Below, piece by piece: positions 25,865 through 34,296 of a DNA stretch of 64,000 nucleotides. Where the stretch lies: contig JAISCT010000003.1 of NCBI GenBank assembly GCA_031265355.1, positions 27,517 to 91,516 on the forward strand, given 5' to 3'. The notes below the pieces were generated by a model. The model searched no databases, had not been told where the DNA came from, and was given only the letters and a program-made list of their open reading frames with translations. The position numbers and the translations under genes were made by a program. Every line of letters starts with the position of its first letter. Position 1 is the stretch's first letter. This stretch comes from Oscillospiraceae bacterium. GTDB taxonomy: Bacteria; Bacillota; Clostridia; Oscillospirales; UBA929.

Positions 25865-25893
25865 TTGACAATACCCGACACATGACATAGAAT
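25865..25893 (+). promoter_or_regulatory. Promoter of the multidrug ABC exporter pair
   Basis: -35 TTGACA (25865-25870), 17-base spacer, -10 TAGAAT (25888-25893). The start would be near 25900, about 60 bases before the gene. Confidence 0.7.
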
Positions 25894-25963
25894 AGCTGCC
25901 AATCGCGTTTGCGCGCTTGGACAAAATTGGAACGCACGCAGGAGGTGAAGACCCATCATCAGG

Positions 25964-27721
25964 TTGCTCAAACGGCACCTTCGGCCCTATGCGGGGTCAA
26001 TCGGCGCCGTGTTGTTGTTGCTGCTCACGCAGGCGCTGCTCGACTTGTATCTGCCGACCCTCAACCGGGAGATCATCAACAACGGCATCATGCCAAACCC
26101 CGTGACGGGGCAGTCGAATGTACCCTATATCTGGCGCACCGGCGGCTTTATGCTGCTCACAGCCACTGTTTCGATGGCCTGCGCCATCGCCGCCTCCTGG
26201 TTTGCCTCGCGCACCGCCATGGCCGCCGGACGCGACATCCGGACCCGGTTGTTTGCACATGTGCAGTCCTTCTCTCGGCAGGAAATGGACCGCTTCGGCA
26301 CGCCCTCGCTCATTACACGGACGACAAACGACGTACAGCAGGTGCAGATCGCCGTCATGATGATGCTGCGTATGATGGTCACGGCACCCCTCATGGCCGT
26401 CGGCGGCGTTGTCATGGCCCTGCGGCAGGACGTGACGCTCTCCTCCATCATCGCCGTTATCGTACCGGTCATGGCTCTCTTTGTGGCGCTGCTGGCGTCG
26501 CGCTTTCTGCCGATGATGGGCCTTCAGCAAAAGAAACTCGACCGGCTGACGCAGGTCATGCGAGAAAAACTCTCCGGCGTGCGCGTCATCCGCGCCTTCG
26601 TCCGGGAGGATTACGAGGAGGCGCGTTTCGACACAGCCAACCGCGAACACGCCGACGTCAATTTGAAGATTGGCCGGCTGATGGCCTATATGATGCCCGC
26701 CATGACCATCTTGTTCAACACCTCGATGGCGGCTGTGCTGTGGTTCGGCGCCCACCGCATCGACGCGGGCCTCATGGACATGGGCCGGCTAATGGCCTTT
26801 CTCACTTATTTGATGCAAATTCTTATGTCCGTCATGATCGCCGTCATGATGTTCATTCTGTTGCCGCGCGCGGCGGCCTCAGCCGGCCGTATCAACGAAG
26901 TGCTGGGCCTCGCGCCCTCGATCCGGGAACCGGAACCCGGCGCGGCGCGGGACCTGGGCAACTTCGGGCAAGCGCCGGCGCTCATCCGGTTCGACCATGT
27001 GTCGTTCCGCTACCCAGGCGCCGAGGCCGACGTGCTCACGGACATCTGTTTTGACGCCGCGCCGGGTCAGGTCGTCGCCGTCGTCGGCTCGACAGGGTCG
27101 GGCAAATCTACGCTGGTAAACCTCATCCCCCGTTTCTTCGACGTGACGGAGGGCGCCGTCCTGCTGGGCGGCACGGACATCCGCAGCCTGCCGCTGCACA
27201 CGCTGCGCGCCCAGATCGGATTTATCCCCCAAAAGGCGTTTCTCTTCACCGGCACGGTGGCCTCAAACCTCCGCTGCGGCCGGGAGGAGGCCGACGACGA
27301 AGCCCTGTGGGAGGCGCTTGCGATCGCGCAGGCGCGGGACTTCGTCGCCGCGATGCCAAACGGGCTGGTGGCGCCGATCGAACAGGGCGGCGCCAACGTC
27401 TCCGGCGGGCAGCGGCAGCGGCTGGCCATCGCCCGCGCGCTGGTGAAACAGCCGGCGCTCTATGTGTTTGACGACAGCTTCTCCGCACTCGATCTCAAGA
27501 CTGACGCCGCGCTGCGCGCCGCGCTCCGGCGTTCTCTCTCGAACGCCGTGATCTTCATTGTGGCGCAGCGTATCTCCACGATCCAAAGGGCCGACCTCAT
27601 CCTGGTGCTGGACGAGGGCCGCATGGCGGGCCGCGGGACGCACGAGGAACTCCTGCGCACCTGCGAGGTGTACCGGGAGATTGCGCGCTCCCAGCTTCCG
27701 AAAGGGGGGAGACCCGCGTGA
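25964..27721 (+). CDS. ABC exporter half-transporter (membrane plus ATPase), subunit 1
   Basis: This encodes 585 aa. An N-terminal six-helix ABC exporter domain (about 10-310, ending in the ILLPRAAASAGRINEVL linker) is followed by an ATPase with Walker A GSTGSGKST, Q-loop IGFIPQKAF, signature VSGGQRQR and VFDDSFSALD in place of the usual Walker B DEP. The Asp instead of the catalytic Glu and the altered D-loop mark a degenerate site, as in heterodimeric exporters of the LmrCD/TM287-288 type. TTG 25964 is the first conventional start but lies 16 bases from GGAGGTG. An ATC at 25955 is at ideal spacing and would give the family-like start MIRLLKRHLRPY. The stop overlaps the next start (GTGA). 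Confidence 0.9.
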   Translation: MLKRHLRPYAGSIGAVLLLLLTQALLDLYLPTLNREIINNGIMPNPVTGQSNVPYIWRTGGFMLLTATVSMACAIAASWFASRTAMAAGRDIRTRLFAHVQSFSRQEMDRFGTPSLITRTTNDVQQVQIAVMMMLRMMVTAPLMAVGGVVMALRQDVTLSSIIAVIVPVMALFVALLASRFLPMMGLQQKKLDRLTQVMREKLSGVRVIRAFVREDYEEARFDTANREHADVNLKIGRLMAYMMPAMTILFNTSMAAVLWFGAHRIDAGLMDMGRLMAFLTYLMQILMSVMIAVMMFILLPRAAASAGRINEVLGLAPSIREPEPGAARDLGNFGQAPALIRFDHVSFRYPGAEADVLTDICFDAAPGQVVAVVGSTGSGKSTLVNLIPRFFDVTEGAVLLGGTDIRSLPLHTLRAQIGFIPQKAFLFTGTVASNLRCGREEADDEALWEALAIAQARDFVAAMPNGLVAPIEQGGANVSGGQRQRLAIARALVKQPALYVFDDSFSALDLKTDAALRAALRRSLSNAVIFIVAQRISTIQRADLILVLDEGRMAGRGTHEELLRTCEVYREIARSQLPKGGRPA

Positions 27722-29586
27722 GCGATAAGAAACCGTCCGCGCCGCCGCGCCCGACCCGGCCCCCGTTTGGAGGACCCGGCCCGGCGGGCCGCATGCCGGC
27801 GGAGAAGGCGAAAAACTTCGGCGGCGCCATGCGGCGTCTGGCCGGCTACCTGCGGCCGCAGTGGCCCGCCGTCGCCGCCGTGTTTGTGATGACCATTTTG
27901 AGCGTCGGGTCCAACATCGCCGGACCCAGAATCATGGAGACCGGGATCAACGAGCTTGTAAGCGCCGTCTCACAGAAGATCTCCGCGGGCGCCGCCGCGC
28001 GGATGGACTTCACCCCCTTCGGCCGCGCGCTGACGCTCATGCTGGGCGCCTATCTCGCGGCGGCGCTGTTTCTGTTTGTGCAGTCGCGTCTCATGACGCG
28101 TGTGTCGCGCAACGTCATCTACCACATGCGCCGCGAGGTCGACAGAAAGCTCTCCCGCCTGCCGCTCTCCTACTACGACGGCACCGGCCGCGGCGAGATC
28201 CTCTCCCGCGTGACGAACGACATCGACAACATCAGCGCCACGCTCCAGCAAAATCTGACCCAGATCGTCACGGCAGTGTTCACGCTGTTTGGCGTCCTCA
28301 TCATGATGTTTACAATCCACGCCACGCTGACCCTCCTTTGTCTGCTGACGCTGCCGCTTATGTTTTTGGCGACGGCGCTCATCATGCGGCGTTCACAGAA
28401 ATACTTTGGCACTCAGTGGGCGTCCACCGGAGCGCTGGGCGCGCTGACGGAGGAGGCCTACACGGGGCACGAGATTATAACCGCTTTCGGCCGGGAGGAG
28501 GCCATGCGCACCCGCTTTGGGGAGGAGAACACACGGCTGTACCGCGCGGGGTTTCGCGCACAGTTTTTATCCGGTATCATCATGCCGATGATGTGGATGC
28601 TGAACAACTTGAACTTCGTCGTCGTCTGCGTGTACGGCGGCGTGCAGGTAGCCGGCGGGGCCATGTCGTTCGGCGCCGTGCAGGCGATGATCCAATACGC
28701 CCGGCAGTTCACCCAGCCCATCCAGCAGACCTCCGCGATTCTCAACATGCTGCAGTCCACCGCAGCCTCGGCCGAACGGGTTTTCGAACTGCTGGACGTA
28801 GCGGAAGAGACGCCGGACACCGGCGACACCCGGCTGTCGGACCCGCGCGGCGCGGTGTGTTTCGAGAACGTATCGTTTGCTTACCGTCCGGACGCGCCGC
28901 TGATCGCGCACATGAATTTGTCGCTGCGCCCCGGTCAGCGGGTGGCCATTGTCGGGCCGACCGGCGCGGGCAAGACGACGATCGTCAACCTGCTCATGCG
29001 CTTCTACGAGCTGGATGAAGGCCGCATCACGGTGGACGGCACGGACATCCGTTCGATGCGGCGGCGGGATCTGCGCGCGCTGTTTGGCATGGTGCTGCAG
29101 GACACTTGGCTCTTTCACGGCACCATCCGCGAAAACATCGCCTACGGTCGTCAGGACGCCGACGCGGCGGCGGTGCGGCGGGCGGCGTCCGTCGCGTCCG
29201 TCGACCACTTTGTGCGCACGTTGGAACACGGCTACGACACGGAGATCAACGACGACGCCACGAACATCTCACAGGGTCAGAAGCAGCTTCTGACCATCGC
29301 TCGGGCGTTTCTGTCCGACCCGCAGATTTTGATCCTGGACGAGGCCACCTCCTCGGTGGACACCCGCACGGAGATTTTGATCCAGCGGGCGATGGAAAAA
29401 CTCATGCAAAACCGCACCAGCTTCATTATCGCTCACCGACTTTCCACCATCCGGGACGCGGACCTCATCTTGGTCATGCGCGACGGCGCCATCGTCGAAC
29501 AGGGCCGCCACGAGGAGCTCCTCGCCCAGGGCGGCTTCTACGCCGAGATGTACAACAGCCAGTTCGCCGAAGAGGCCACCTCATAA
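27718..29586 (+). CDS. ABC exporter half-transporter (membrane plus ATPase), subunit 2
   Basis: This encodes 622 aa from GTG 27718, overlapping the previous stop. A Pro-rich leader (about 1-40) is typical for the second subunit. The six-helix domain occupies about 40-350. The ATPase has Walker A GPTGAGKTT, Q-loop FGMVLQDTWLF, signature ISQGQKQL, a complete Walker B LILDEATSSVD with catalytic Glu, and switch His in IIAHRLSTI. With subunit 1 it should form a heterodimer with one competent and one degenerate ATP site, exporting drugs or lipids. A strong hairpin follows at 29618-29664. Confidence 0.92.
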   Translation: MSDKKPSAPPRPTRPPFGGPGPAGRMPAEKAKNFGGAMRRLAGYLRPQWPAVAAVFVMTILSVGSNIAGPRIMETGINELVSAVSQKISAGAAARMDFTPFGRALTLMLGAYLAAALFLFVQSRLMTRVSRNVIYHMRREVDRKLSRLPLSYYDGTGRGEILSRVTNDIDNISATLQQNLTQIVTAVFTLFGVLIMMFTIHATLTLLCLLTLPLMFLATALIMRRSQKYFGTQWASTGALGALTEEAYTGHEIITAFGREEAMRTRFGEENTRLYRAGFRAQFLSGIIMPMMWMLNNLNFVVVCVYGGVQVAGGAMSFGAVQAMIQYARQFTQPIQQTSAILNMLQSTAASAERVFELLDVAEETPDTGDTRLSDPRGAVCFENVSFAYRPDAPLIAHMNLSLRPGQRVAIVGPTGAGKTTIVNLLMRFYELDEGRITVDGTDIRSMRRRDLRALFGMVLQDTWLFHGTIRENIAYGRQDADAAAVRRAASVASVDHFVRTLEHGYDTEINDDATNISQGQKQLLTIARAFLSDPQILILDEATSSVDTRTEILIQRAMEKLMQNRTSFIIAHRLSTIRDADLILVMRDGAIVEQGRHEELLAQGGFYAEMYNSQFAEEATS

Positions 29587-29617
29587 GGGGACAGGCTCGG
29601 CGGCGCCTCAGGACATC

Positions 29618-29664
29618 GCAAAGACAGCGCCCGTCCCCTCCCCGGGGACGGGCGCTGTCTTTGC
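29618..29664. terminator. Bidirectional hairpin between convergent genes
   Basis: A perfect 21-bp stem (29618-29638 with 29644-29664) has a 5-base loop TCCCC. Its sequence core is AAGACAGCGCCCGTCCCC. No long T-run follows on the plus strand (CGTCTATAATTT), but its strength and place between convergent genes fit a terminator. Confidence 0.75.
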
Positions 29665-29718
29665 CGTCTATAATTTCCAATATTTTACATTTTTCTCAAG
29701 CACACAACGGCGCGTGAT

Positions 29719-30168
29719 TCAGCCGAAGGCCTTCTGACAGCGCAGGAATTTTTTGACGATGCCGCCAAACTCCGGCTGGCTGAAGAAGAGGACGATCGGG
29801 CGGCCGGTCTCATCCCGGTACTGCAGTTTCAGATACGCCGGCTGCTGGTTGCCGATGTACAGCGCGCCGAGCCCGGAAAACATGGGGTTGTCGCTGTTTT
29901 CCCACGGCCGCAGCGAAGGCGCGAGCGCGGCCGTAGGCGGGCGTCTCTCCGCCTGCCAGGTGGAACGCACGTCCGCCAACCGGTGTTTCGTCAGTTCGAT
30001 CACCCGGACCGTCGGTATGCGATGGAGCATCTCCTCCGTGTCGAGCGACACCACGCGGACTTCGCGCGGCCACAGTTCAATCCGGCACAGGCGCTCCACT
30101 CCGTTTCTCTCGGCGCCGAGCCGGCCCTGGGCGACCGCCAAGGGTCTTTCCGCCTGCTCCTTCTTCAC
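29719..30168 (-). CDS. Hypothetical cytosolic protein downstream of mgtE
   Basis: This encodes about 149 aa if GTG 30168 (VKKEQAERPL) is used, with GGGGAGAGG about 11 bases upstream. Longer in-frame starts exist back to 30216. The protein is mixed alpha/beta with segments RIELWPREVRVVSLDTEE, PTVRVIELTKHRLADVR and YLKLQYRDETGRPIVLFFSQPEFGG. These resemble the strand pattern of small PH-like domains, but I cannot place it. It follows mgtE by 54 bases and is likely co-transcribed. Confidence 0.55.
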   Translation of the reverse strand: MKKEQAERPLAVAQGRLGAERNGVERLCRIELWPREVRVVSLDTEEMLHRIPTVRVIELTKHRLADVRSTWQAERRPPTAALAPSLRPWENSDNPMFSGLGALYIGNQQPAYLKLQYRDETGRPIVLFFSQPEFGGIVKKFLRCQKAFG

Positions 30169-30222
30169 GATCTCACACACCTCTCCCCGGTTACACCCCC
30201 GCCGCTTTGGGACCATCCGCCG

Positions 30223-31560
30223 TCACAGCGGCAAAATGAGCTGCGCGATGGAGAAAAAGATGATCAGAGAGACGGCGTCCACCATCGTGCTGATGAGCGG
30301 GGCCGCCATCACGGCGGGGTCCGCCCGGAAGGCGCGGGCCACCATCGGCAGCAATCCGCCCAAGGTCTGCGCGATGACCACGGTGAGCAGCATGCTGAAG
30401 GACACCGTGAGCCCCAACACCACATCTCTCTCCTGCAGATATACGCGCACAAAATTGACGGCCGACAGGAGCACGCCCACCACGAGGCTTGTCCTCAGTT
30501 CCTTCCACCAGATCCGGGCAAAGTCCCGGGCGCCGATCTCCTCGAGCGCCATACCGCGGATCACCACCGTGGAGCTCTGGCTGCCCGCGTTGCCGCCCGT
30601 GCCGGTGATCATCGGCACGAAGGTCACAAGCAGCGGAACGGCCGCAATGGCCGCCGTGTATTGCTTCATGATGCCCCCGGTGATCATGCCGGAGATCATC
30701 AGCACCAGCAGCCAGGTGATGCGGTTGCGCGCCAGGCTCAGGATGCCGGTGCGCAAGTATGGCTTTTCGGAGGGGCGCATGGCCGCCATCTTCTCGAAGT
30801 CCTCGGTGGCCTCCTCTTGCACGACGTCGATGATGTCGTCGATCGTGATGATGCCCACCAGTCTGTCCTCTTTGTCCACGACGGGGAGGCTCAGGAGGTC
30901 GTACTTTTTGAACTGGTGGGCCACGGCCTCCTGGTCGTCCAGCGTCCGGGCCGCGACAAACACCGTGTCCATGACGTCGCGCACCCGCGCGCCGCTGTCC
31001 GCGAGCAACAATTTGCGCACCGACACGACGCCCTCCAGGTGGCGCGTCCCGTCGGTGACGTAACAGGTGTAGATCGTTTCCTTGTCGGGCCCGACCTTTC
31101 GGATGCGGCCGAACGCCTCGGCGATCGTGATGCCGCCGGGCAGGTCCACAAATTCCACGGTCATGATGCTACCGGCCGAATTGTCCGGGTACTGCAGCAG
31201 GGAGTTGATCTGCGCGCGCGTGTCCTCCCGCGCGTTGGCCAGCACTTTCTTGACGATACCGGCCGGCATCTCCTCGATGAAATCCGCCGCATCATCCAGG
31301 TAGAGTTCTTCGATGATGACGGCGATCTCCTTGTCGGTCAGCGCCTCGATGATCGACCGCTGGGTTTCGGGAAAGAGATTGGCAAACACCTCACTCGCCG
31401 TGTCTTTGGTCAGCATTCGGAAGATGATGACCGCCTTTTCGCTCTCCAATGTCTCCAAAAAACCCGCGATGTCCGCGGGATTTTGCTGCAGCAGCTCCGT
31501 CTGCAGACGCTGATATTGCTTGCTGCCCAGGTCGTCGAGCAGCATATTGTAATCAAACAT
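30223..31560 (-). CDS. mgtE: Magnesium transporter MgtE
   Basis: This encodes 445 aa. ATG 31560 (MFDYNMLL) is chosen because GGGAGG lies 7 bases before it; ATG 31566 is too close to the site. The N-terminal MgtE superhelical domain (about 5-125) carries NPADIAGFLETL, followed by two CBS domains (about 130-255, with GIITIDDIIDVV) and a plug helix. The C-terminal five-helix membrane domain has the pore-region signature MITGTGGNAGSQS (family form GNAGxQ). It imports Mg2+ and is gated by Mg2+ bound between the CBS and N domains. A 360-base leader and promoter precede it. Confidence 0.93.
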   Translation of the reverse strand: MFDYNMLLDDLGSKQYQRLQTELLQQNPADIAGFLETLESEKAVIIFRMLTKDTASEVFANLFPETQRSIIEALTDKEIAVIIEELYLDDAADFIEEMPAGIVKKVLANAREDTRAQINSLLQYPDNSAGSIMTVEFVDLPGGITIAEAFGRIRKVGPDKETIYTCYVTDGTRHLEGVVSVRKLLLADSGARVRDVMDTVFVAARTLDDQEAVAHQFKKYDLLSLPVVDKEDRLVGIITIDDIIDVVQEEATEDFEKMAAMRPSEKPYLRTGILSLARNRITWLLVLMISGMITGGIMKQYTAAIAAVPLLVTFVPMITGTGGNAGSQSSTVVIRGMALEEIGARDFARIWWKELRTSLVVGVLLSAVNFVRVYLQERDVVLGLTVSFSMLLTVVIAQTLGGLLPMVARAFRADPAVMAAPLISTMVDAVSLIIFFSIAQLILPL

Positions 31561-31919
31561 TTCCATACCTCCCGGCGGAAACGGGCATGGAAACACAAAG
31601 CCAGACGGAGCGCCGCCTTGTCAGCGGCCGACGGCCCGGTGGGCGCCGCGGACGGCCGCATGAAAAACGGCGGGGGTCTCACGCCTCTTTGCGTCCCCAC
31701 GCCGACAGCCCGCCCTTGTACTTCGCGGAGGGCCTGAGCCCTCCCCGGCTCTCTCGGCGGGCGTCACCTCACCGCCGCGCGGCGAAGGCTGCCTCTCGGG
31801 ACCGCTTCTCATGTTCTCACCGTCCTTCATCCGTATAAAATCCATTATCTGACATATGTATCAATATCTGTCATACGCCTCACCCGGCGCTGTGCACACT
31901 CAAATCCTTTCTCACTTCG
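31561..31919 (-). promoter_or_regulatory. Long structured 5' leader of mgtE
   Basis: From the promoter at 31926-31955 the transcript would carry about 360 untranslated bases. They are GC-rich and fold-prone (for example GGCGTGGGGACGC and GCCGCGCGGC). A GGGTGAGGCG element near 31881-31890 and a GGTGAGGTGACGCC element near 31765 recall the GGTGAGGC start of the M-box Mg2+ riboswitch. The remaining M-box blocks are not evident to me, so this is a candidate regulatory RNA only. Confidence 0.35.
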
Positions 31920-31925
31920 TCTCTC

Positions 31926-31955
31926 ATTATACCGTGGCAGATGGGGGTCTGTAAA
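31926..31955 (-). promoter_or_regulatory. Promoter of mgtE
   Basis: Minus strand: -35 TTTACA (31955-31950), 18-base spacer, -10 TATAAT (31931-31926). Confidence 0.65.
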
Positions 31956-31996
31956 CCTGGTTTCAAAAATTTCACCCCGTTTCGGCAAAATCACTC

Positions 31997-32025
31997 TTGC
32001 GTCTCGGCGCACTTGGCGCTATAAT
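31997..32025 (+). promoter_or_regulatory. Promoter of the tRNA-Gly gene
   Basis: -35 TTGCGT (31997-32002), 17-base spacer, -10 TATAAT (32020-32025). The tRNA starts 37 bases after the -10 box. Confidence 0.6.
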
Positions 32026-32061
32026 AGAAAAGTGTTGGGGCGCGCTCCGTCCGGCGCATCT

Positions 32062-32136
32062 GCGGGAGTAGTTCAGTGGTAGAGCGTCAGCTTCCCAAGC
32101 TGAAAGTCGCGGGTTCGAATCCCGTTTCCCGCTCCA
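32062..32136 (+). tRNA. tRNA-Gly (anticodon CCC)
   Basis: The full cloverleaf is visible: acceptor GCGGGAG pairing with TTCCCGC, D-arm GTTCAGTGGTAGAGC, anticodon stem TCAGC/GCTGA with loop TTCCCAA (anticodon CCC), and T-arm GCGGG-TTCGAAT-CCCGT. The discriminator is T and the 3' CCA is encoded (32134-32136). It decodes GGG. Confidence 0.95.
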
Positions 32137-32141
32137 AATCA

Positions 32142-32166
32142 AAAATCCGCCTCAAGGGCGGATTTT
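32142..32166 (+). terminator. Terminator of the tRNA gene
   Basis: The stem AAAATCCGCC/GGCGGATTTT has the loop TCAAG and runs into a T-tract. It lies 5 bases after the CCA end. Confidence 0.85.
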
Positions 32167-32205
32167 TTCATCATCAAAACATTTGTAAAAGCGTGGGCGG
32201 CCCGG

Positions 32206-32234
32206 TTGATTTTTTATGCACTATATGCTATGAT
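32206..32234 (+). promoter_or_regulatory. Promoter of the C69 peptidase gene
   Basis: -35 TTGATT (32206-32211), 17-base spacer, -10 TATGAT (32229-32234). It lies 34 bases before ATG 32268, with the ribosome site AAAGGGATG between. Confidence 0.65.
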
Positions 32235-32267
32235 TATACTGTTCAAAGAGAAAGGGATGACACAGGT

Positions 32268-34187
32268 ATGAAAAGAAGGTTTGCAACATTTGGGAAACGG
32301 GCGGCGGCCGTGTCGCTCACAGTGGTCTTCTTTGTGGTCACCGCCATCGGCGCCAGCGCCTGCACCAGCTTCTACCTCGGCAAGGGCACCACGGAAAACG
32401 GCGCTGTGATCTGGGGCCGCTCCGAGGACATCTCGGCCCGCTACGCGAAGCTCTACCGCGTCCATCCCGCGGAGACGCACGGGGAGGGAGAAGACTATGT
32501 GTCCTCCACCGGCTTCCGCTGGCCGTACCCGGCGCAGACACTGCGCTACACCTACGTGGCGGATTCCGTACTCAACGAAGGCTACACGCCGGAGCCTTAC
32601 GCCGAGGCCGGCATCAATGAGAAAAACGTCGCCATCTCCGCCACCGTCACGCTGAGCGGCATGCGAACCGCCATCACCGGCAGTCGCAACACCCTTGGTC
32701 TTGATACGCTCGTCTCCACCCAGAACGGCGGACTGGCCGAGACCGACCTCACGTCGGTGGTGCTGATGCAGGCGACCTCGGCCCGCCACGCCGTGGAACT
32801 GGTCGCCGAGGTCGTCGACACCGTGGGCGCGGCCGGCACGGAGGGTTTCATGGTGAGCGACCCGGACGAAGTCTGGTACATGCAGCTTCTCTCCGGGCAC
32901 CAGTACGTGGCGGTCAAGGCGCCCGCCGACAAGATCGGCTTCTCGCCCAACATGCCGGGCAATGTGGACGTCAGCGACGTGGAGAACGTGGTCGCCTCCC
33001 CCGGACTCATATCCGTCGCCCAGCAGGCCGGCACGCTGAGGCTGGACGAGGCGGGGTTTATCAAGATTGCGGACAGCTACGCGAACCTCCCGACCAGCGT
33101 CGCGGGCCGCCTATGGCTGGGCGCCAACTATCTGCACGACGAGGAGACGGCGAAGGCCCTGACCCCCGGTTACATCAGCTACTTCCAGAGCCCGCGTCCC
33201 GAGAAGAATTACACCTTGTATGAGGCGTTGCGCCTGCTCGCCTACCGCGGGGAGGGCACGTCCAAGGACGCCGGCAGCGGCACGGGCAACAGCTCCGCCA
33301 TCGGCAACGACGGCACGGTGGAGGCGCACGTGTTTGAGACCCGGGACGATCTGCCGACCCCGCTGGCCACCGTGGAGTGGCTCAGCATCGCGCCGCCCGA
33401 GTTCGGCGTGTATCTCCCGTTCTACGGCGCCCTGGTGACCGAGACCTACGAGATGTACGGCCGGCCCGACACCGCCTCTTACAACAACGCAGACCCGGAT
33501 GCAAATTCCATGTACTGGGTGTTCCGCGAGCTCTACACGCTCTGCAAGGGCCCGCGGGACGCCACAGAGCTCGGATCCCGCGCACTCCGCACGCGCTACG
33601 GCGCCGGCGTGCAGGCCTTCTGGGAGCGGTATCAGAAATCTCTCATCGCGCAGCAGACCGACGTGGACGCCGCCATGGTGGAGATCTACGAACACAACCC
33701 GGCCCTGGCCCAGAAGAAGGCCACGGACATCTCGAAGGCCATCTCTGAAGAGGCCTATGTGTACGCGAAGGCGCTCCTGCGGGAGCTGAAGGCCTTCCAG
33801 GCCGCCGGCACGACAGGCGCGTTTGTACCCTCTCTGCTGGCCGACGAGAGCGCTCTGCCGACCTACGCCGGGCTGCTCACCGTTCTGTCCGCGCCTGCGC
33901 CTGTCCTTGAGCCCGGGGCCGACGCCTCTCTCTCCGCCTCCGTCACGGTCGACAACATCTCCGCCTCGGAGGCCGCCGCGACGCTCATCGTCGCGCTGTA
34001 CGCCGCCGACGGCCGGCTGCTGGGCACCCAAACCGAGACGGCCGCGCTCCCATCGTTTACAGAGACCGCGCTTGCCCTCTCCGCCAATTCAGGCGCCGCC
34101 GCCTACGCGCGGGCCTTTGTCTGGCAATCCGACATGGCCCCGATCGGCGGCGCGCAGGCGCTGCCTCTCCTGTCGGCCGCCGACTGA
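32268..34187 (+). CDS. Secreted dipeptidase, peptidase family C69 (U34)
   Basis: This encodes 639 aa; ATG 32268 follows AAAGGGATG. A signal peptide (1-31, ending IGASA) would be cut just before Cys32 of ACTSFYLGKG, exposing it as the N-terminal nucleophile of an Ntn-fold C69 dipeptidase. Further family traits are TTENGAVIWGRSED, AGINEKNVAISATVT and a C-terminal helical part (about 440-530). The last 90 residues (about 540-639) are an extra beta-sandwich module with ALYAADGRLLG and ARAFVWQSDMAP. The same module is seen in the carbohydrate-active proteins of this window. The enzyme should release dipeptides outside the cell. It is monocistronic, with a promoter at 32206 and a terminator at 34254. 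Confidence 0.87.
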   Translation: MKRRFATFGKRAAAVSLTVVFFVVTAIGASACTSFYLGKGTTENGAVIWGRSEDISARYAKLYRVHPAETHGEGEDYVSSTGFRWPYPAQTLRYTYVADSVLNEGYTPEPYAEAGINEKNVAISATVTLSGMRTAITGSRNTLGLDTLVSTQNGGLAETDLTSVVLMQATSARHAVELVAEVVDTVGAAGTEGFMVSDPDEVWYMQLLSGHQYVAVKAPADKIGFSPNMPGNVDVSDVENVVASPGLISVAQQAGTLRLDEAGFIKIADSYANLPTSVAGRLWLGANYLHDEETAKALTPGYISYFQSPRPEKNYTLYEALRLLAYRGEGTSKDAGSGTGNSSAIGNDGTVEAHVFETRDDLPTPLATVEWLSIAPPEFGVYLPFYGALVTETYEMYGRPDTASYNNADPDANSMYWVFRELYTLCKGPRDATELGSRALRTRYGAGVQAFWERYQKSLIAQQTDVDAAMVEIYEHNPALAQKKATDISKAISEEAYVYAKALLRELKAFQAAGTTGAFVPSLLADESALPTYAGLLTVLSAPAPVLEPGADASLSASVTVDNISASEAAATLIVALYAADGRLLGTQTETAALPSFTETALALSANSGAAAYARAFVWQSDMAPIGGAQALPLLSAAD

Positions 34188-34218
34188 CGCACTCTTCTCT
34201 GGCGACGAACCTCCTCCG

Positions 34219-34290
34219 GGACCGCCCTGTCAGGCGGTCCGGAACGGATAACGATAGGCGGCTCCCGGCGTAAGGCTGGGAGCCGCCTAT
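34219..34290 (+). terminator. Double hairpin terminator after the C69 peptidase
   Basis: The first stem is GGACCGCC/GGCGGTCC (34219-34226 and 34233-34240). The second, perfect 13-bp stem ATAGGCGGCTCCC/GGGAGCCGCCTAT (34254-34266 and 34278-34290) is followed by TTGGTTT. It also lies at the end of the convergent ECF ATPase gene. Confidence 0.75.
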
Positions 34291-34296
34291 TTGGTT

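Noticed and set aside
29983..31737. Plus-strand open frame of 584 codons opposite mgtE
   Set aside because: Antisense shadow of mgtE, with low-complexity His/Arg/Gln composition and no recognisable motif.
31561..31919. M-box riboswitch
   Set aside because: Only the GGTGAGGC-like element was found; the other conserved blocks are not visible. Kept as an unassigned leader.
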